A stretch of DNA of 64,000 nt from Cordilura impudica. Taxonomy: Eukaryota; Arthropoda; Insecta; Diptera; Scathophagidae. The position numbers were made by a program, and so were the translations under genes. The notes below the pieces were generated by a model. That model made no database searches. It saw nothing but the letters and a program-made list of their open reading frames with translations, and was not told the DNA's origin. Where the stretch lies: contig OY821521.1 in the NCBI GenBank assembly GCA_963682025.1, forward strand, positions 170,367,165-170,431,164, read 5' to 3'. Shown here piece after piece: positions 1 to 12,227 of the stretch. Within the stretch, counting starts at the first letter, position 1. Each line of letters opens with the position of its first letter.

Positions 1-262
1 TAAAAACTTGTAGACTGTGTGGTTAAAAATAGATTTTCAATAATTAGAAATCTATTTAATAAAATTTAACCATACGTATATCACAATAACGGTAATTTTA
101 TTACTTTAACTAGCTGACCCAACAGCTAGTGACAAAGTAAAAAAGAGAAATTAACGTTTTTTAGAGAACGTATTTGTTTGCATAAAACATTTTTGTTCAT
201 TTTGTATGGTCTATTAAAGACCATATATATTTACATATCAAGGATGTGCAAACCGCATTGAA

Positions 263-627
263 TCTATATATTAATAGGCTAGGCGATTTCTTGTGACTGA
301 TGTTTTGTTCTACCGTTTTATCCCGATTTTGACCAAACATTATTATTTGAAAGGTATTTCTTTTTAGCCGATTTGCAGATTTACAGATTTTTAAATTTTT
401 TCCTTTATATTGAGTAAATTGCATTTAAAGTTGCTACTAACACATACATAAAAGTATACATATGCCATGTGTGTTTTATTAAATTTGTTAATGTGTTTGT
501 TAATGAATTTGTTATCTTCATTCACAATAATAATAAACCATAAAAGTGTTGGTTTGTGAATTGGCTAAGTTGAAAAATAAAGCTGCCTAGAAATTGCACT
601 CGAACTTCCAGCGCTGGAATCTGCTAG
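263..627 (+). mobile_element. Non-autonomous Helitron (family H), copy 1
   Basis: The copy starts with TCTATATATTAATAGGC and ends with a CTCGAA/TTCGAG-like hairpin (partly decayed here), a short spacer and CTAG, with a T after it. These are Helitron hallmarks: 5'-TC, 3' hairpin, CTRR end, insertion between A and T. The same ~370-bp sequence recurs about ten more times in the window, on both strands, and no copy codes for a Rep/helicase. Confidence 0.8.
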
Positions 628-950
628 TATTAATAAATCTATGATATCTCGGCTTATTAAAAAATATAAAACAACTAAATCTGTAAAAACATTGCATTTG
701 GGAGGAGCACTACGGAAGACAGATGAAAGGACACACCGTCACATTGTACGAATTGTGCAAAAATATCAATTTTAATCATCAAAAACTATTTTAAATGAGT
801 TAAATTTAAATATAGATTCAAGGACTGTTCATCGCCGAACATTAGAAGCAGGTTTCCGAAGCTTCAGGCCAGAAAAAAAACCACTGCTCACTAAGAAACA
901 TTTGGCAAAAAAGTAGAACTTATTTATTTCAATGCTTATCATATCAATAT
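628..950 (+). pseudogene. Tc1-like transposase, N-terminal remnant
   Basis: Conceptual translation gives a paired-type helix-turn-helix and linker of a Tc1-family transposase (pieces such as SRLIKKYK, LGGALRKTDERTHRHIVRI and SRTVHRRTLEAGFRS), broken by stops. It resumes at about 1753 after a DINE-A insertion, so the two pieces are one dead element. Confidence 0.65.
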
Positions 951-1752
951 TTATACCCTATACCACTATGTGGTTTGGGTATAATGACTTTGTTCTGCTG
1001 TTTGTAACTACCAAAAATATTTGACCTAGACCCATCTTTTATTATACTGATCGAATCAGAATCACTATCTGATTCGATTTAACGATGTCCGTCCGTCCGT
1101 CCGTCCGTCTGTGTGTCCATGTTAAGCTTGTAATCAAACTGCAGGTCGCAAATATGAATATATTTTGATGAAATGTGGTATATAAGCTTTTACCTCCCAT
1201 GGGATGAATGCTATTGAAATTGGTGAGAATCGGTCCATGTTCAGACCTAGCCCCCATACAAATGACCCCTATGAAATCGACTTAAATTGCCATAAGATCC
1301 AAATTATCATATAAATCTTATTCAAATTGGGTTTGTATGTGTTTATTACATCCATTAATCAGTAGTCCAAAAATTATACCTGTGGGACAACTCTTAGTCA
1401 TAGGCCCCATATAGAGCTGTTCCCGATCTTCACTTAAATCTATCAAAAAACAAAAATATTGCACTGATTCTTCTCAAATTTTGTTTGTATATATTTTTGC
1501 AAAATACAAGAGACCTTACCAAACATGGTCAGGATCGGTCCATTTTTGAGCCTAGTCCCCATATAGATATAGCATCCGATATGAACTTTTTCATATCTGC
1601 AGCCAAAAAAATTAATAAAAATCCCATTCAAATTTGGTTTATGCTTATTTTTTTATATCCAGTTAGTTGGGCCTGAGAGATATGGTCTCTAAACGCATTG
1701 TATAGGGTATCGTATAGTCGGTCTACACCGACTATAAATTTCTTACTTGTTT
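951..1752 (+). mobile_element. DINE-A (DINE-1/Helentron-like), copy 1
   Basis: This is a near full-length copy. It opens with TTATACCCTATACCA and a TATACCC/GGGTATA hairpin. It then has a GTCC-rich core (about 1087-1110), a conserved body and a 3' GGTATAGGGTAT that mirrors the start. It ends with a hairpin close to TAGTCGGTCTAGACCGACTA and the tail TTCTTACTTGTTTT. The plan (5' hairpin, GTCY core, 3' hairpin, C-TTGTTTT tail) is that of Drosophila INE-1/DINE-1, which is non-coding. It splits a Tc1 transposase remnant. Confidence 0.75.
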
Positions 1753-2320
1753 TAGGCTTCATTTTAAACAAAAATATCAAAACTGGACACCTGAAAAATG
1801 GAAAACTGTTTTATATAGCGACGAGTCAAAGCAGATCGTTTAAACCCACGCTACTGCAAGCCAACTGTGAAGCATGGCGGCACATCAATTATATCAAAAC
1901 TGGACACCTGAAAAATGGAAAACTGTTTTATATAGCGACGAGTCAAAGCAGATCGTTTAAACCCACGCTACTGCAAGCCAACTGTGAAGCATGGCGGCAC
2001 ATCAATTATGATCTGGGCATGCTTCACTTGTTTTGGCATTGGTCCCTTCCACGAAATTGATGGATTAATGGACAGATTTAAATATAGAAACATTCTTACT
2101 TATGTTATGATGCCACACTCTGAATAGGAGATGCCGCTTCGTTGGATATTTCAAAACGACAATTACCCGAAACAGACTTCGAAACTGGTAAAGGAATGGC
2201 TCACTGAAAATGGGGTTCAAACACTTGATTGGCCGGCCCTATCACCTGATTTGAAACCTATTGAGAACTTATTTCGCAATTTAAAACGGCGAGTAGCTGG
2301 TTGGGCTTTCACTTTATAAA
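1753..2320 (+). pseudogene. Tc1-like transposase, catalytic remnant (DD34E)
   Basis: Translation shows NWTPEKWKTVLYSDESK (first catalytic Asp), then, from 2131, QNDN (second Asp) and SPDLKPIEN (catalytic Glu). There are 34 residues between the second Asp and the Glu, as in Tc1. Stops and a tandem duplication break it. The 3' flank to about 2500 is AT-rich and probably holds the rest of the element. Confidence 0.75.
1774..2007 (+). repeat. 117-bp tandem duplication inside Tc1 remnant
   Basis: The stretch beginning ATATCAAAACTGGACACC occurs twice back to back (from 1774 and from 1891) with essentially no differences. A unit of 117 bp equals 39 codons. It covers the first catalytic Asp segment of the transposase. 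Confidence 0.9.
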
Positions 2321-2518
2321 AACGACGGAATCTTCACTAAATATTGAATAATATTAAATGTTGCTTTTGTTTTGTTTTGTCCAACTGAATTAGTGCCATT
2401 TCGAGTTTTTTTTTCGCAAAAAAAATAAAATATAACGGTTATTTTAGTTTACAATTTTAGTTTTGTCTTTTTATTTGTAATGTTATAAAGAGTAAGAAAC
2501 TTTAGCAAAAAATTCATT

Positions 2519-4050
2519 TTGCCGGATGGCGATCAACCACTGCCCGAACTCGAAAGAGTATCTTGTACTAGGCCTAAAATATTCTTCCGAGCACGTACAG
2601 TTAAAAAGGATCTTTCGGATCTCAACATTAATAAGTCTCCGGGACCGGATGGTATACCAGCACTGGTGCTGAAACAGTGCTTTTCGACGCTAGCCAGTCC
2701 ATTGACCAACCTTTTCAGCCTTTCGTAGCATGCGGGAGTCTTTCCCTCTTGCCGGAAGGTTGCTAATGTCTAACCAATCCCTAAAAAGGGTGCGGCTAAT
2801 AACCCTGAAAATTTCCGTCCAATTTAAATCTGTTCTGCGCTCTCAAAGGTGAAAGAGAGCATGGTCAATTTCCATCTTGTGAACTACCTAGAGGCCAACT
2901 CACTTCTTAATGATCGATAGTATGACTTCCGTAGAAATCGTTCCACAAGAGACCTGTTAGCTCTACTTTCTCAGCGCTGGAGTCGATCCATTCACAATTT
3001 TGGCGAAAGTAAAGTGGTTGTGCTAGATATTTCCAAGGCATTCGATCGTGTGTGGCACGGTGCATTGATATCAAAGCTTATTGCATTTGGGTTCGGTAAT
3101 GAATTCTCTCGATTTATTTTCTCAGAGACCGGACAATACGTGTTGTTATTGATGTGGTCTCATCTACTGAGTTTCAGCTTAATTCAGGAGTACCCCAAGG
3201 TTCCATTCTTTCTCCTTCTATTTTTCTTGTCTTTCTGAACGAGCTTCTTGGTCAAACTTTTATTTCTATATACTCTTTCGCAGATGACAGCATCATTTGT
3301 CATTAATTTTCCTTTAATTGTAGGCCAAACCTCTTGGTGTTTGGGGGCAGAAGGCGGACAATGAATGACACACTCAATCAAGACCTGTTAACAATCTCCG
3401 AGTGGGGTAAAGCGAATAGGGTTGATTTTAATACGCTGAAGACTCAATGTTGTATGTTGACCCATAGGGCCATGGATTCAACAATGTCATCTGTATATAT
3501 GGGTGGTATAGGTATTGAGGAATCGGGTACTCTTGGATGTTCAGGGCATGAGAATTCAATGTGATGTTCGTTGGAACGAGCTTGTTTTTCAAGTGGCGAA
3601 AGAAGCATTCAAGTGTCTTGGTTTTCTAAAATGGTGCAAAAATTACTTCACTCCTTCTGATTTCCTTAAAATCTATACCACTTACATCCGACCGAAAATG
3701 GCACGCTCATCAATGACAGTACGGTATTCAACTCTAATGACTCATTGGAACATCGTCGGAATGTGGGTTGTGTAGCACTGTTCTATAGATACTACCATCG
3801 GAAATGTTCTTCTGAGATTAGCGAACTTATTTCAAGTGCCCGAGTTTCCGCGTCTCTAGTAGATCACATCCATTTGTAGAGAATTCGTTTATTAGTCGAA
3901 CTAGCCATATGTGGAATAAACTCCCCACATAGGTCTTTCCTGACAGTTATTATCTAATAAAATTTAAGTCAAATATCCACAAACACTACTCCTTCTTTCC
4001 TCCTTCCCATAACCTATACTCCTGAGATCAACACAATACACTGCATCTGT
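2519..4050 (+). pseudogene. Non-LTR retrotransposon reverse transcriptase remnant
   Basis: Read across frames, the translation follows the order of a jockey/R1-like reverse transcriptase: INKSPGPDGIPALVLKQC, PIPKKG, a decayed RPI block, RRNRSTRDLLALL, VVLDISKAFDRVWH (RT motif A), GVPQGS (as VPKVP), YSFADDS (catalytic Asp pair), then thumb-like KTQCCMLTH and FKCLGFL. Several stops and frameshifts kill it. It lacks the endonuclease part, as expected for a 5'-truncated LINE, and a short A-run lies at about 4062. Confidence 0.75.
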
Positions 4051-4079
4051 AGGAGGCCTAATTAAAAAAAAGTGCATAA

Positions 4080-4492
4080 TCCTCTAAAAGTACAGTTTCT
4101 TTAATTGCATATGTATGGATATTTAGAACACATCAGTTATCTCACTAAATTTGGTCATGAACGAACCCTTATTGATTCCAATCCCCATATTATATCCGCA
4201 ATAAACTTAAACTTACTTGCAGGCAACAAATAAACTCACTCCAGTGATCCAGTGCAGTAAGTGTCTAATAAGCTGTAGCACTAAAAAAAAAACAAATGTG
4301 AGTTACGCTCAATCATAGAAAGCCTATATACGTGATGAAAAAGTGCACCTATTTGAAAAGAGTGCACTTTTTTAAGAAAACTCATATTTTAAAGTGTACT
4401 TTTTTTTTACTGACCTAAGGCTTTATTCTGAAGCTTATAGCATAGGGTATCGGATAGTCTGCCAATAACGATTGTATGTTTCTTAATTGTTT
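4080..4492 (+). mobile_element. Degenerate DINE-A fragment
   Basis: The last 50 bases (GCATAGGGTATCGGATAGTC, then TTCTTAATTGTTTT) are a decayed DINE-A 3' end. Upstream, ATTTGGTCATGAACG and AATCCCCATAT match the DINE-A body weakly. A stretch at about 4340-4410 is AAAAAGTGCACTTTTTT-like low complexity. Confidence 0.45.
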
Positions 4493-4880
4493 TTATCTGT
4501 AGTGGTAGTAGAAGCTCTGGCAAGAAAGCTTAAAATAATGACTGGTAATTTTGTAAATAATTACCAGCTAAAAAAGAGTAGAAAATATATATTTAAGTAA
4601 ACATTTTAAATACAGCATCTTAGTTAATAATTTGTAAATTTACTTTTCGAAATATACGAGTATGTAATTTGCAGAAATAAATATGTATGTAATTATAAAA
4701 TAAATAAATTCAGATATAAGGTGTGCTTCTGAGCATTTTCCTAGTAACGAAATCTGAGAAAGTAAAAAAGTAATCGCTTTCTCTCCGCCGATAAAGAATT
4801 GAATTTGTGCCACACTAAATCAATCCCCCAAATGTTCCCCAAATAAGAATAACAAGGAAGGTGTCATGGGGGCCACCCGT
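4493..4880 (+). repeat. Dispersed repeat R3, copy 1
   Basis: The start (TTTTATCTGTAGTGGTAG, then about 200 bases) and the end (CAAGGAAGGTGTCATGGGGG) match the sequence at 26118-26560. A third end-like piece lies near 37450. The class is unknown. Both clear copies follow a CTTACTTGTTTT-like tail. Confidence 0.5.
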
Positions 4881-4957
4881 AGATTAAAATGAATATTATT
4901 AATATATAAATAAAATATATAAACATAATATATTTCACAGAATTATACATTCTAATA

Positions 4958-5735
4958 TTTATACCCTATACCACTTTGTGCTGCTGTTTGTAACTACCAA
5001 AAATATTTGACTTAGACCCATCTTTTATTATACCGATCGACTCAGAATCACTTTCTGAGGTGATTTAGCGATGTCCGTCGGTCCGTCTGTTCGTCCGTCT
5101 GTGTGTCCATGTAAACCCTGTAATCAAACTACAGGTCGCAAATATGAATAAATTTTGATGAAATTTGGTATATGAGCTTTTATTGGCCATAGGATGAACG
5201 CTATTGATTGGTGTAATTCGGTTCATGTTAAGACCTAGTACCCATACAAATGACCCCTATGAAATCGACATAAATTGCCATAAGATCCAAAGTATCATAT
5301 AGATCTCAGTCAAATTGGGTTTGTATGTGTTTATTATATGCATTAATCAGTAGTCCAAAAATAATCCTTATAGGACAATTCTTAGTCTTAGGCCCCATAT
5401 AGAGCAGCTTACCGATCTTCACTTAAATCTATCAAAAAACAAATATATTGCAAAGATTTTTCTCAAATTTGGTTTGAATATATTATTTCAAAATCTAAGT
5501 AATTTTACCAAATATGGTCAGGATCGGTCCATTTTTCGACCTAATCCCCATATAAATATAGCACCCGATATGAACTTTTTCATATCTGCAGCCAAAAAAA
5601 TTAATAACAATGCCACTCAAATTTGGTTTATGCTTATTTTCTATATGCAATTAGTTGGACCGAATAGATAGAGTATCTAAGCGATGGTATAGGGTATCAT
5701 ATAGTCGGTCTAGACAGACTATATTAATTGTTTTA
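4958..5735 (+). mobile_element. DINE-A, copy 2
   Basis: This copy lacks about 20 bases of the 5' hairpin: TATACCAC joins directly to TTTGTGCTGCTG. The GTCC core (about 5070-5100), body and 3' hairpin are present, the hairpin with one mismatch (TCTAGACAGA). Confidence 0.75.
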
Positions 5736-6739
5736 TTTTATTAATTTTTTTTACATCGTACTTTTTCATAAAATTTAAAAAATAAATACATTTTACACAC
5801 TAAACATTAAATCTTGTACGTTTGTTTGTTTGTGGTTTATAGGAGGCTACACCACTGGACCAATCGTCTTGAAATTTTTACAGTAGGTAACTGCCTATTC
5901 GGAAGTTTTTGGATTTTTTTTTGGATTTTTCAAGTGGTCGTGACATCTTGTGTGAGTTCATGAGTTATTAACGTGAGTAGTCGCCCAAAAATGGTCGTCA
6001 TCGGAGCTGTGGGCGTGGCACCGCCCATACAAAGTAAATATATAAGATCATATAACTGGAGAACAAAAAAAGGGAAAGCTTTGACACTTTTTACGAGTCC
6101 ATCAGATATTATTGTGAATAGTCAGATAAAAATCGGCGGTCTAGGATTAGTGGATATGGCACCTCCTATACAAAAAATATGAAGTAATATGGCTAATTCC
6201 ATAGTTACAGACATGGCTTTCAGAGATCTCTCTAATCCAATATTATACAGTAAAAGGTTTTAACTGTTCATAATAATATACAAACTTATACACACGAACC
6301 TGAACAACATATTCACCATTACAAAAAGTGAGAAAGTATTATTGTTATTAATAATTGGGGGCAAAAAGCAGTCGTGGTAGATATGACAACAAACAGATAT
6401 CATTTTAGAGGATGTTTTACACAGAAAAGCTCTGAAGTTATTTGTATGACAAATAAGAAACAGTTGTTTCTAGTTAATATAAGAGCTAGTTTGTTAATAA
6501 AGCATATAAAAAACATGAACTGTGAAATAAATTATAGTAAACAGAAGTATTTTGTATTGTGACAGACACAACACTGTTTCGTGACAGACAGACACTTTTC
6601 CTTTCTTACTGAAAAAATAGGGGCTATAAAAATATTCAAAAATACTTATAACAAACTATTGTCATTTAGTCATGCCATTTGAATCTTTCTCTTTGAAAAG
6701 GAATCAATAAAAATTATTTAAATTGAAATTTCAAAATTG
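5736..6739. other. Unassigned, repeat-like
   Basis: No gene is supported. About 5870-6190 holds text typical of non-coding fly repeats (GTGGGCGTGGCACCGCCC at about 6010, a second related block at about 6150), which suggests an old unassigned element. The open frames are short and lack codon or domain signal. Confidence 0.35.
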
Positions 6740-7395
6740 GACCTAAGGTTGACCTTTGCATGGAATTACCCCTATGAAAACGGCAGTCTTGAAACTTTTG
6801 ATAAGTACATTCATTACCAATGTCAGTAGTCGTGGAAAATATATTTGGAATCGCCAATATCAAAAATCGTCAAAACTGAAAAATCTCGAATAACAAAAAT
6901 AGCCAAAATAAAAAATCGCAAAAAACAAAAATCGCCAATCAAAAATAGTAAAAAAAAAAAACAAAATCACCAAAATCAAAAATCGCCAACCCGAAAATCG
7001 TAAAAATCGAAAATTGCCAGAACCGAAAATCGCAAAAAACGAAAATAGCCAAAATCAAAAGTTTGCAAAAACTGAAAATCGCGAATAACATCTCGCTAAA
7101 ATCAAAAATCGCAAAAAAAAATCGGCAAAGTCAAAAATCGCCAAAATCGAAAATTGCGAATAACGAAAAAGGCCAAAATCAAAAATTGTCAAAACCAAAA
7201 AAACAAAAAGTCAATTTCAAAGATCTCCAAAATCAAAAATCGGCGATATAAAAATCGCAAAAAACGAAAATAGCCAAAATCACAAAACACAAAAATTGCC
7301 AAAGTAAAAAATCGCCACAATCAAAAGTCGCCAAAATCTTAAATAGACCAAAAACCGACACAAACAAAAAATCGAAAAAACAATAATCGCCAAAA
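6740..7395. repeat. CGCCAAAATC-type tandem array 1
   Basis: A leader (about 6740-6850, ending TCAGTAGTCGTG-AAAATATATT) is followed by a degenerate array built from AAAATCGCC / AAAATCGCAAAAA blocks of about 12-18 bp. Lys/Asn-rich or Phe/Arg-rich open frames here are products of the array. Confidence 0.8.
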
Positions 7396-7704
7396 ATAAA
7401 TGAAATGGTTTTCTACAAAATGTATTCCCAGTTTTTTCTTTCGTTACGATGGGTGTAGCGAAGCGCATCGTGTTACAGCTACAGTTTATTATAAATTATA
7501 TGTACATATGTATATGCAGTTTGAAATAATACATATTAAAGCTGTAATAGGAAAAAATGTTTCAAAACCGTTAGCATTAATAATAACATTAATAATACCA
7601 TTAATAATAATAAAAATATTAAAAAATTTTGTGCGGTGCTATACAGTCCGTGATCAAATTATTAGACAGACGCACTGTAAAATCTAAATTATCAGGTGAC
7701 ACTA
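7396..7704. other. Spacer between the two arrays
   Basis: AT-rich DNA with TTAATAATA runs; no gene or element recognised. Confidence 0.3.
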
Positions 7705-8165
7705 TGCAAGGTTGACCGTTGCAGGGATTATCCCTATGAAAACTTGAAACTTTTGACAATTACATTAATTACCAATGTCAGTAGTCGTGCAAAATATATT
7801 CGGAATCGCCAATATCAAAACTCGCCAAACTGAAAATCGCGAATAACAAAAATAGCCAAAATCACAAATCGCAAAAATGAAAAATTGCAAAAAACCAAAA
7901 TCGCCAAATCAAAAATCGCCAACCCGAAAATCGTGAATAACAGAAATCGCAAAAATCGAAAACTGCCAAAACCGAAAATCGCGAATAACAAAAATCGCAA
8001 AAAACTGAAAATCGCGAATAACATCTCGCTAAAATTAAAAATCGCAAAAATAGCAAAAAAAAAAATCGCCAAAATCGAAAATTGCGAATAACGAAAACGG
8101 CCAAAATCAGAAATTGCCGAAACCGAAAAAAAAAACAAAAAGTCAATTTCAAAAATTTCCAAAAT
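7705..8165. repeat. CGCCAAAATC-type tandem array 2
   Basis: It has the same leader as array 1 (7711-7815) followed by the same type of array, so leader plus array was copied as one unit. The long minus-strand frames rich in Phe and Arg are array artefacts. Confidence 0.8.
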
Positions 8166-9032
8166 CAAAGATAAGGAAAATAGAAAGAGAAAGAACAGAA
8201 CCTTGGGATACCCCTGAATTAAACTGAGACCCCATCAATAACAACAAGTATTCTGCGGTCCACACGTTGGCGTACAATAAATTATTATTGTAAACAAAAT
8301 TAAATTTATAAAATCGAAAATAAAATCTGCATTAAAAATAACATATCGAGTTTCATTTCATGCATATTAAAAAAATTCCTTCCATAACATATCAAAACAA
8401 ATCTGGGAATAAAATAAGATTTTTAAGCCAAACAATGTTTGCCAGGTTAGCTGTTAAAATTGAACTCTATTAGTATTCGCACACTGGAATGAATTTGCAA
8501 TAACTTTAGATAAATCATTCAATAAACTATAAATTAACTAAATGTATGAAATTAATTAAGTATTTTAAGAAAAAAAAAAGTGTTATAAAAAATTAATGAA
8601 ATCGCTTAAAATTGAATGTTAATATAAAATTTAATATGCGAATGAATTCCTTAGAAGTAGTGGATATTATACTCATACATACATTGTCATCAAATGCAAA
8701 GTTCTCAAATACAAATCTCACAATCGCAAAAATAAAAAAAACTTAAATGCAAGTCAATACAAAATACATATAATAATTCTACAAGACCTGAAATTATTTC
8801 AGTTATTCAATATTACAACTTAAGTACAGTTCGTTTGGTGTAATTGACTTTATAATTGCTATACATAAGTGAATCATCCAACCGGCGCAATTTCAATACA
8901 AATTAATATCTTTAAAACGTTTTAAAATTCTTTCTATCTCTACAATAATTCATAAACAAAAGCTTTTAATTTTAGTATAGTGAATATTTTAATAAGACCG
9001 GTTTTTGGCATTGAGCCAGGTTATATTTAACA
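8166..9032. other. Unassigned AT-rich DNA
   Basis: I see no coding frame, RNA gene or recognisable repeat. Confidence 0.3.
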
Positions 9033-9680
9033 TTGTAATGATTTTACAAAGTAAAACTATAATACAGTACAGTGTGAATTCGTGTTGGTTTTAACTCGAT
9101 TTGAATATTCATTTAACCGGCTTTTTGTAGAAAAAGTAAATCATTGTCATATAGGGATACTAGGATTTCGGGATTTTAATTTATTTATTAATTTTATAAA
9201 TAAAAATAAATAAAATGAATTTATTTACAAAACTAATAAAAAAAGAAAAAACATTGAAGCAAGTTATGTATTTTACACCGGGATCCGCATTTAATTTTCA
9301 TTAAAAAAATTCCATGATTTTGGGATTATCATTCACAGTGTGATTTTTTTGAGTTAAGAAATTTATTTGAGTTAAAACTAATGATGATAATAATGACTTT
9401 ACAAAGTAGAACTATAATAAAGCTAAGTGTGAATTCGTGACTGCTTTAACTTGGTTTGAAAATACAATTATTCCGCTTTTTGAAGCAAAAGTAAATCGTT
9501 GTCATGTAGGGATACTAAACGGAATCGATTTGTTAAATTCTCGGGCTTTTTAGGATTTCGGAATTATAATTTATTTACAAACTAATAAAAGCAATTTATT
9601 TTAATGGAATAAGAAATGTGTAATATACCGGGATCCGCAATTAATTTTTATTACAAAATTCCAGGATTTCATGGTCCCCA
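9033..9680. repeat. ~300-bp diverged direct duplication
   Basis: The segments at about 9033-9330 and 9385-9680 align through ATTTTACAAAGTA, GTGTGAATTCGTG, CATTGTCATATAGGGATACT and CCGGGATCCGCA, with indels. There is no coding potential. Confidence 0.75.
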
Positions 9681-10329
9681 GAGTGATGAGTGGGCTTTGT
9701 TGAACAAAAAATTTCTTCGCTTCAAAGCGTTATCTCAAATATATGTAAAGTGCATATGTAGGTATGTACAAAAACCGTACATCACATATGACAACTCTTA
9801 CGAAAACTGAGAATAGTGGAAATTAGAAGTATAAATGCAAAAAATATTCAAAATTCAAAAATAACGATTGTTTGTTTGGACAGAGTTGTATCTTCTGAAA
9901 TTAATACAAAGTAAAGCTGTATGGTACGAAAACTGAATCTAACCGCACTGCTCATAGGCCTGACTTTAGGTGAGTGTGTTAAAGCGCTGACCAAAAAGTG
10001 CAAGTACGAGTGTATGTGAAGGTTCATGGTTCAAAAACTCACGGCCGCCCTAAGTAGAAAAAATTTTCATATAGAAACAATCTATTCAATTAAAAACATA
10101 ACAATTATCACAATGTTCAATAAATCGCTGATGAAGTGCAGTGCAGTTATGAATTTTTGAAATATATGCTTTCTTCTTCTTTACCACGCACCATTTAAAC
10201 AAAAATTTTTTTGATTTAAAAACAAAATGACAATTATAGGTGAAAAATGGTTTGAGTTAAAAATAAATGTTCACATCAATGATGACGTCTGGTGAAACCA
10301 TTATGACAATTATATTTACTATATAGTTT
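9681..10329. other. Unassigned DNA
   Basis: No supported gene. GGTGAGTGTG near 9969 looks like a 5' splice site but has no convincing exon before it. Confidence 0.3.
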
Positions 10330-10680
10330 TATATATATAATATTAATAGGCTAGGCGATTTCTTGTGACCGATGTTTTGTTCTACCGTTTTATCCCGATT
10401 TTGACTAAACGTATATTATTTGAAAGGTATTTCTTTTTAGCCGTTTTGCAGATTTACAGATTTTTAAATTTTTTCTTTTATTTTGAGTAAATTGCATTTA
10501 AATTTGCTACTATGTGTTATACATCAAATTATACATATGTTATGTGTGTTTTATTAAATTTGTTAATGAGTTTGTTATCTTCATTCATAATAATAATAAA
10601 CCATAAAAGTGTTAGTTTGTGAATTGGCTAAGTTGAAAAATACAAATTGCACTCGAATTTCGAGTGCTGCAATCTGCTAG
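10330..10680 (+). mobile_element. Helitron H, copy 2
   Basis: It runs from TAATATTAATAGGCTAGGCG to CTCGAATTTCGAG-N-CTGCTAG. The exact 5'-TC is replaced by an AT run, and there is an internal deletion near 10560. Confidence 0.75.
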
Positions 10681-10734
10681 TACAGTTTTATTATTTCGTG
10701 TGTAAAATATAGAAGTCTTCTTAATAAATTTCGA

Positions 10735-11165
10735 AATAAATTCCGGAGACTCCAAAATTGTATAGTTTCTTGATCCTTATAACAAGGGAAGTTAATTTAG
10801 CGATGACCGTTTCGCTGTCTGTCTGTGCAAATCACGACCAAACCTTCAATAACAAAGCTATATAAAATCGTTCAGTAAGATCCCAAAGGAGTTGCTATTT
10901 AAAATCATCAAAATCGGTCCAAAGGGTCACGAGATATAAATGAAAATTTGAAAAAAAAAAATTTTAAAAATTAAAAATGTTCAATGTGTTTCTTGTTTTT
11001 CTTAAGACATATATATGTTGTAATACTTATTATTGTTGTGGTCATTGTAGTTGTGGCATTTACTTCAAGAGGGTGTGTGTATGGTTATACTGTGACACAT
11101 TAGCCCCAGGAAGTATTGCAACATATTTCTTTTTATTGTTATCACGAAAGAGAAATTTTTATCCC
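10735..11165 (+). mobile_element. DINE-B, copy 1 (5' part missing)
   Basis: It starts within the family (AATAAATTCCGGAGAC), continues through TAACAAGGGAAGTT, a GTCTGTCTGT core and GGAGTTGCTATTTAAAATC, and ends at TATTGCAACATATTT, the same end point as copies at 47527 and 63248. A long AT-rich tandem array follows directly. Confidence 0.65.
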
Positions 11166-11169
11166 TAAA

Positions 11170-12180
11170 AAAGCACATTTTTTAAAAACATGACTTTCAT
11201 GAAAAAGTACCTTTTCTATAAAAATGGTACCCTTTCACTAAAGCACCCTTTTTTAAGAAAGTACTCTTTTCTAAAAAAGTGCCCTGTATAAAAAAGTAAT
11301 TTTTTTTTACAAAATACCATTTTTAAAAGTTGGCTTTTTAAAAGTATGCTTGTTTAAAAAATATATTTTTTTTAAATTACCCTTTTTTAAGAAGTGCTCT
11401 TTAAAAAAATGTTTTTTGAAAAGTAATCTTTTATTAAAAAGTACCGTTTCAAAACAAAAAAAAATACCCTCTGTTAATAAAGTGCACTTTTTTTTAAATT
11501 ACACTTCTTTTAATTATTACCCTTTTCTTAGAAATTACCCTTTTTTAAAAAGTACCCCTTTTTAATAAGTACCCTTTTTTAAAAAAGTACCCTTGTTAAA
11601 AAAGCAACCTTTTTTTCAAAAATGCCCTTTTCTAAAAAAGTACCCTTTTTAAAAAAAGTACCCTTTTTTTAAAAAAAGTACCCTTTTTTTAAAAAAGAGT
11701 ACCCTTTTTAAAAACAAAGTACCCTTTTTTTAAAAAATTACCCTTTTTATAAAAAAAGTACCCTTTCCAAAAAAATACCCTTTGTACAAAAAAGTACCCT
11801 TTTAAAAAAGTACTATTTTTAAAAAAGTACCCTTTTAAAAAAGTACCCTTTTAAAAAAGTACCCTTTTAAAAAAGTACCCTTTTAAAATGTACCCATTTT
11901 TAAAAAAGTACACTTTTAAAAGTACCCTTTAAAAAGTACCATTTAAAAAGTACCCTTTAAAAATTACCCTTTAAAAAAGTACCCTTTTTAAGAATTATCC
12001 TTTTTTAAAAGAATATTTTTTATAAAAAGGTACCCCTTTTTATAAAAGTATGCATTTTAAAAAATTACGTTTTTTCTAAAAGTTTCTATTTAAAAAAAGT
12101 GCAATTTTTTTAGAGTACTCTTTTTTTAAAAAAGTTAATTTTTTTTAAAGTAGACTTATTTGAAAAAGAAGAAAATCTTT
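11170..12180. repeat. AAAAAGTACCCTTTT minisatellite
   Basis: About 1 kb of imperfect 13-20-bp units built from a GTACCC or GTACCCTT core flanked by A- and T-runs. The units are most regular at 11640-11960 and decay toward both edges. Each unit is near-palindromic (T-run, A-run). Confidence 0.9.
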
Positions 12181-12227
12181 GGCAAATGAAATTTAATATG
12201 TTTGTGTCAATAATACTTCACACAGGT

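Noticed and set aside
1087..1110. GTCC microsatellites as independent repeats
   Set aside because: They always sit at the same place in DINE-A and DINE-B copies, so they are the element's core.
2519..4050. A functional reverse transcriptase gene
   Set aside because: Motifs are recognisable but spread over several frames with stops.
7815..8168. Phe/Arg-rich 96-117-aa frames
   Set aside because: Product of the CGCCAAAATC array read on the minus strand.
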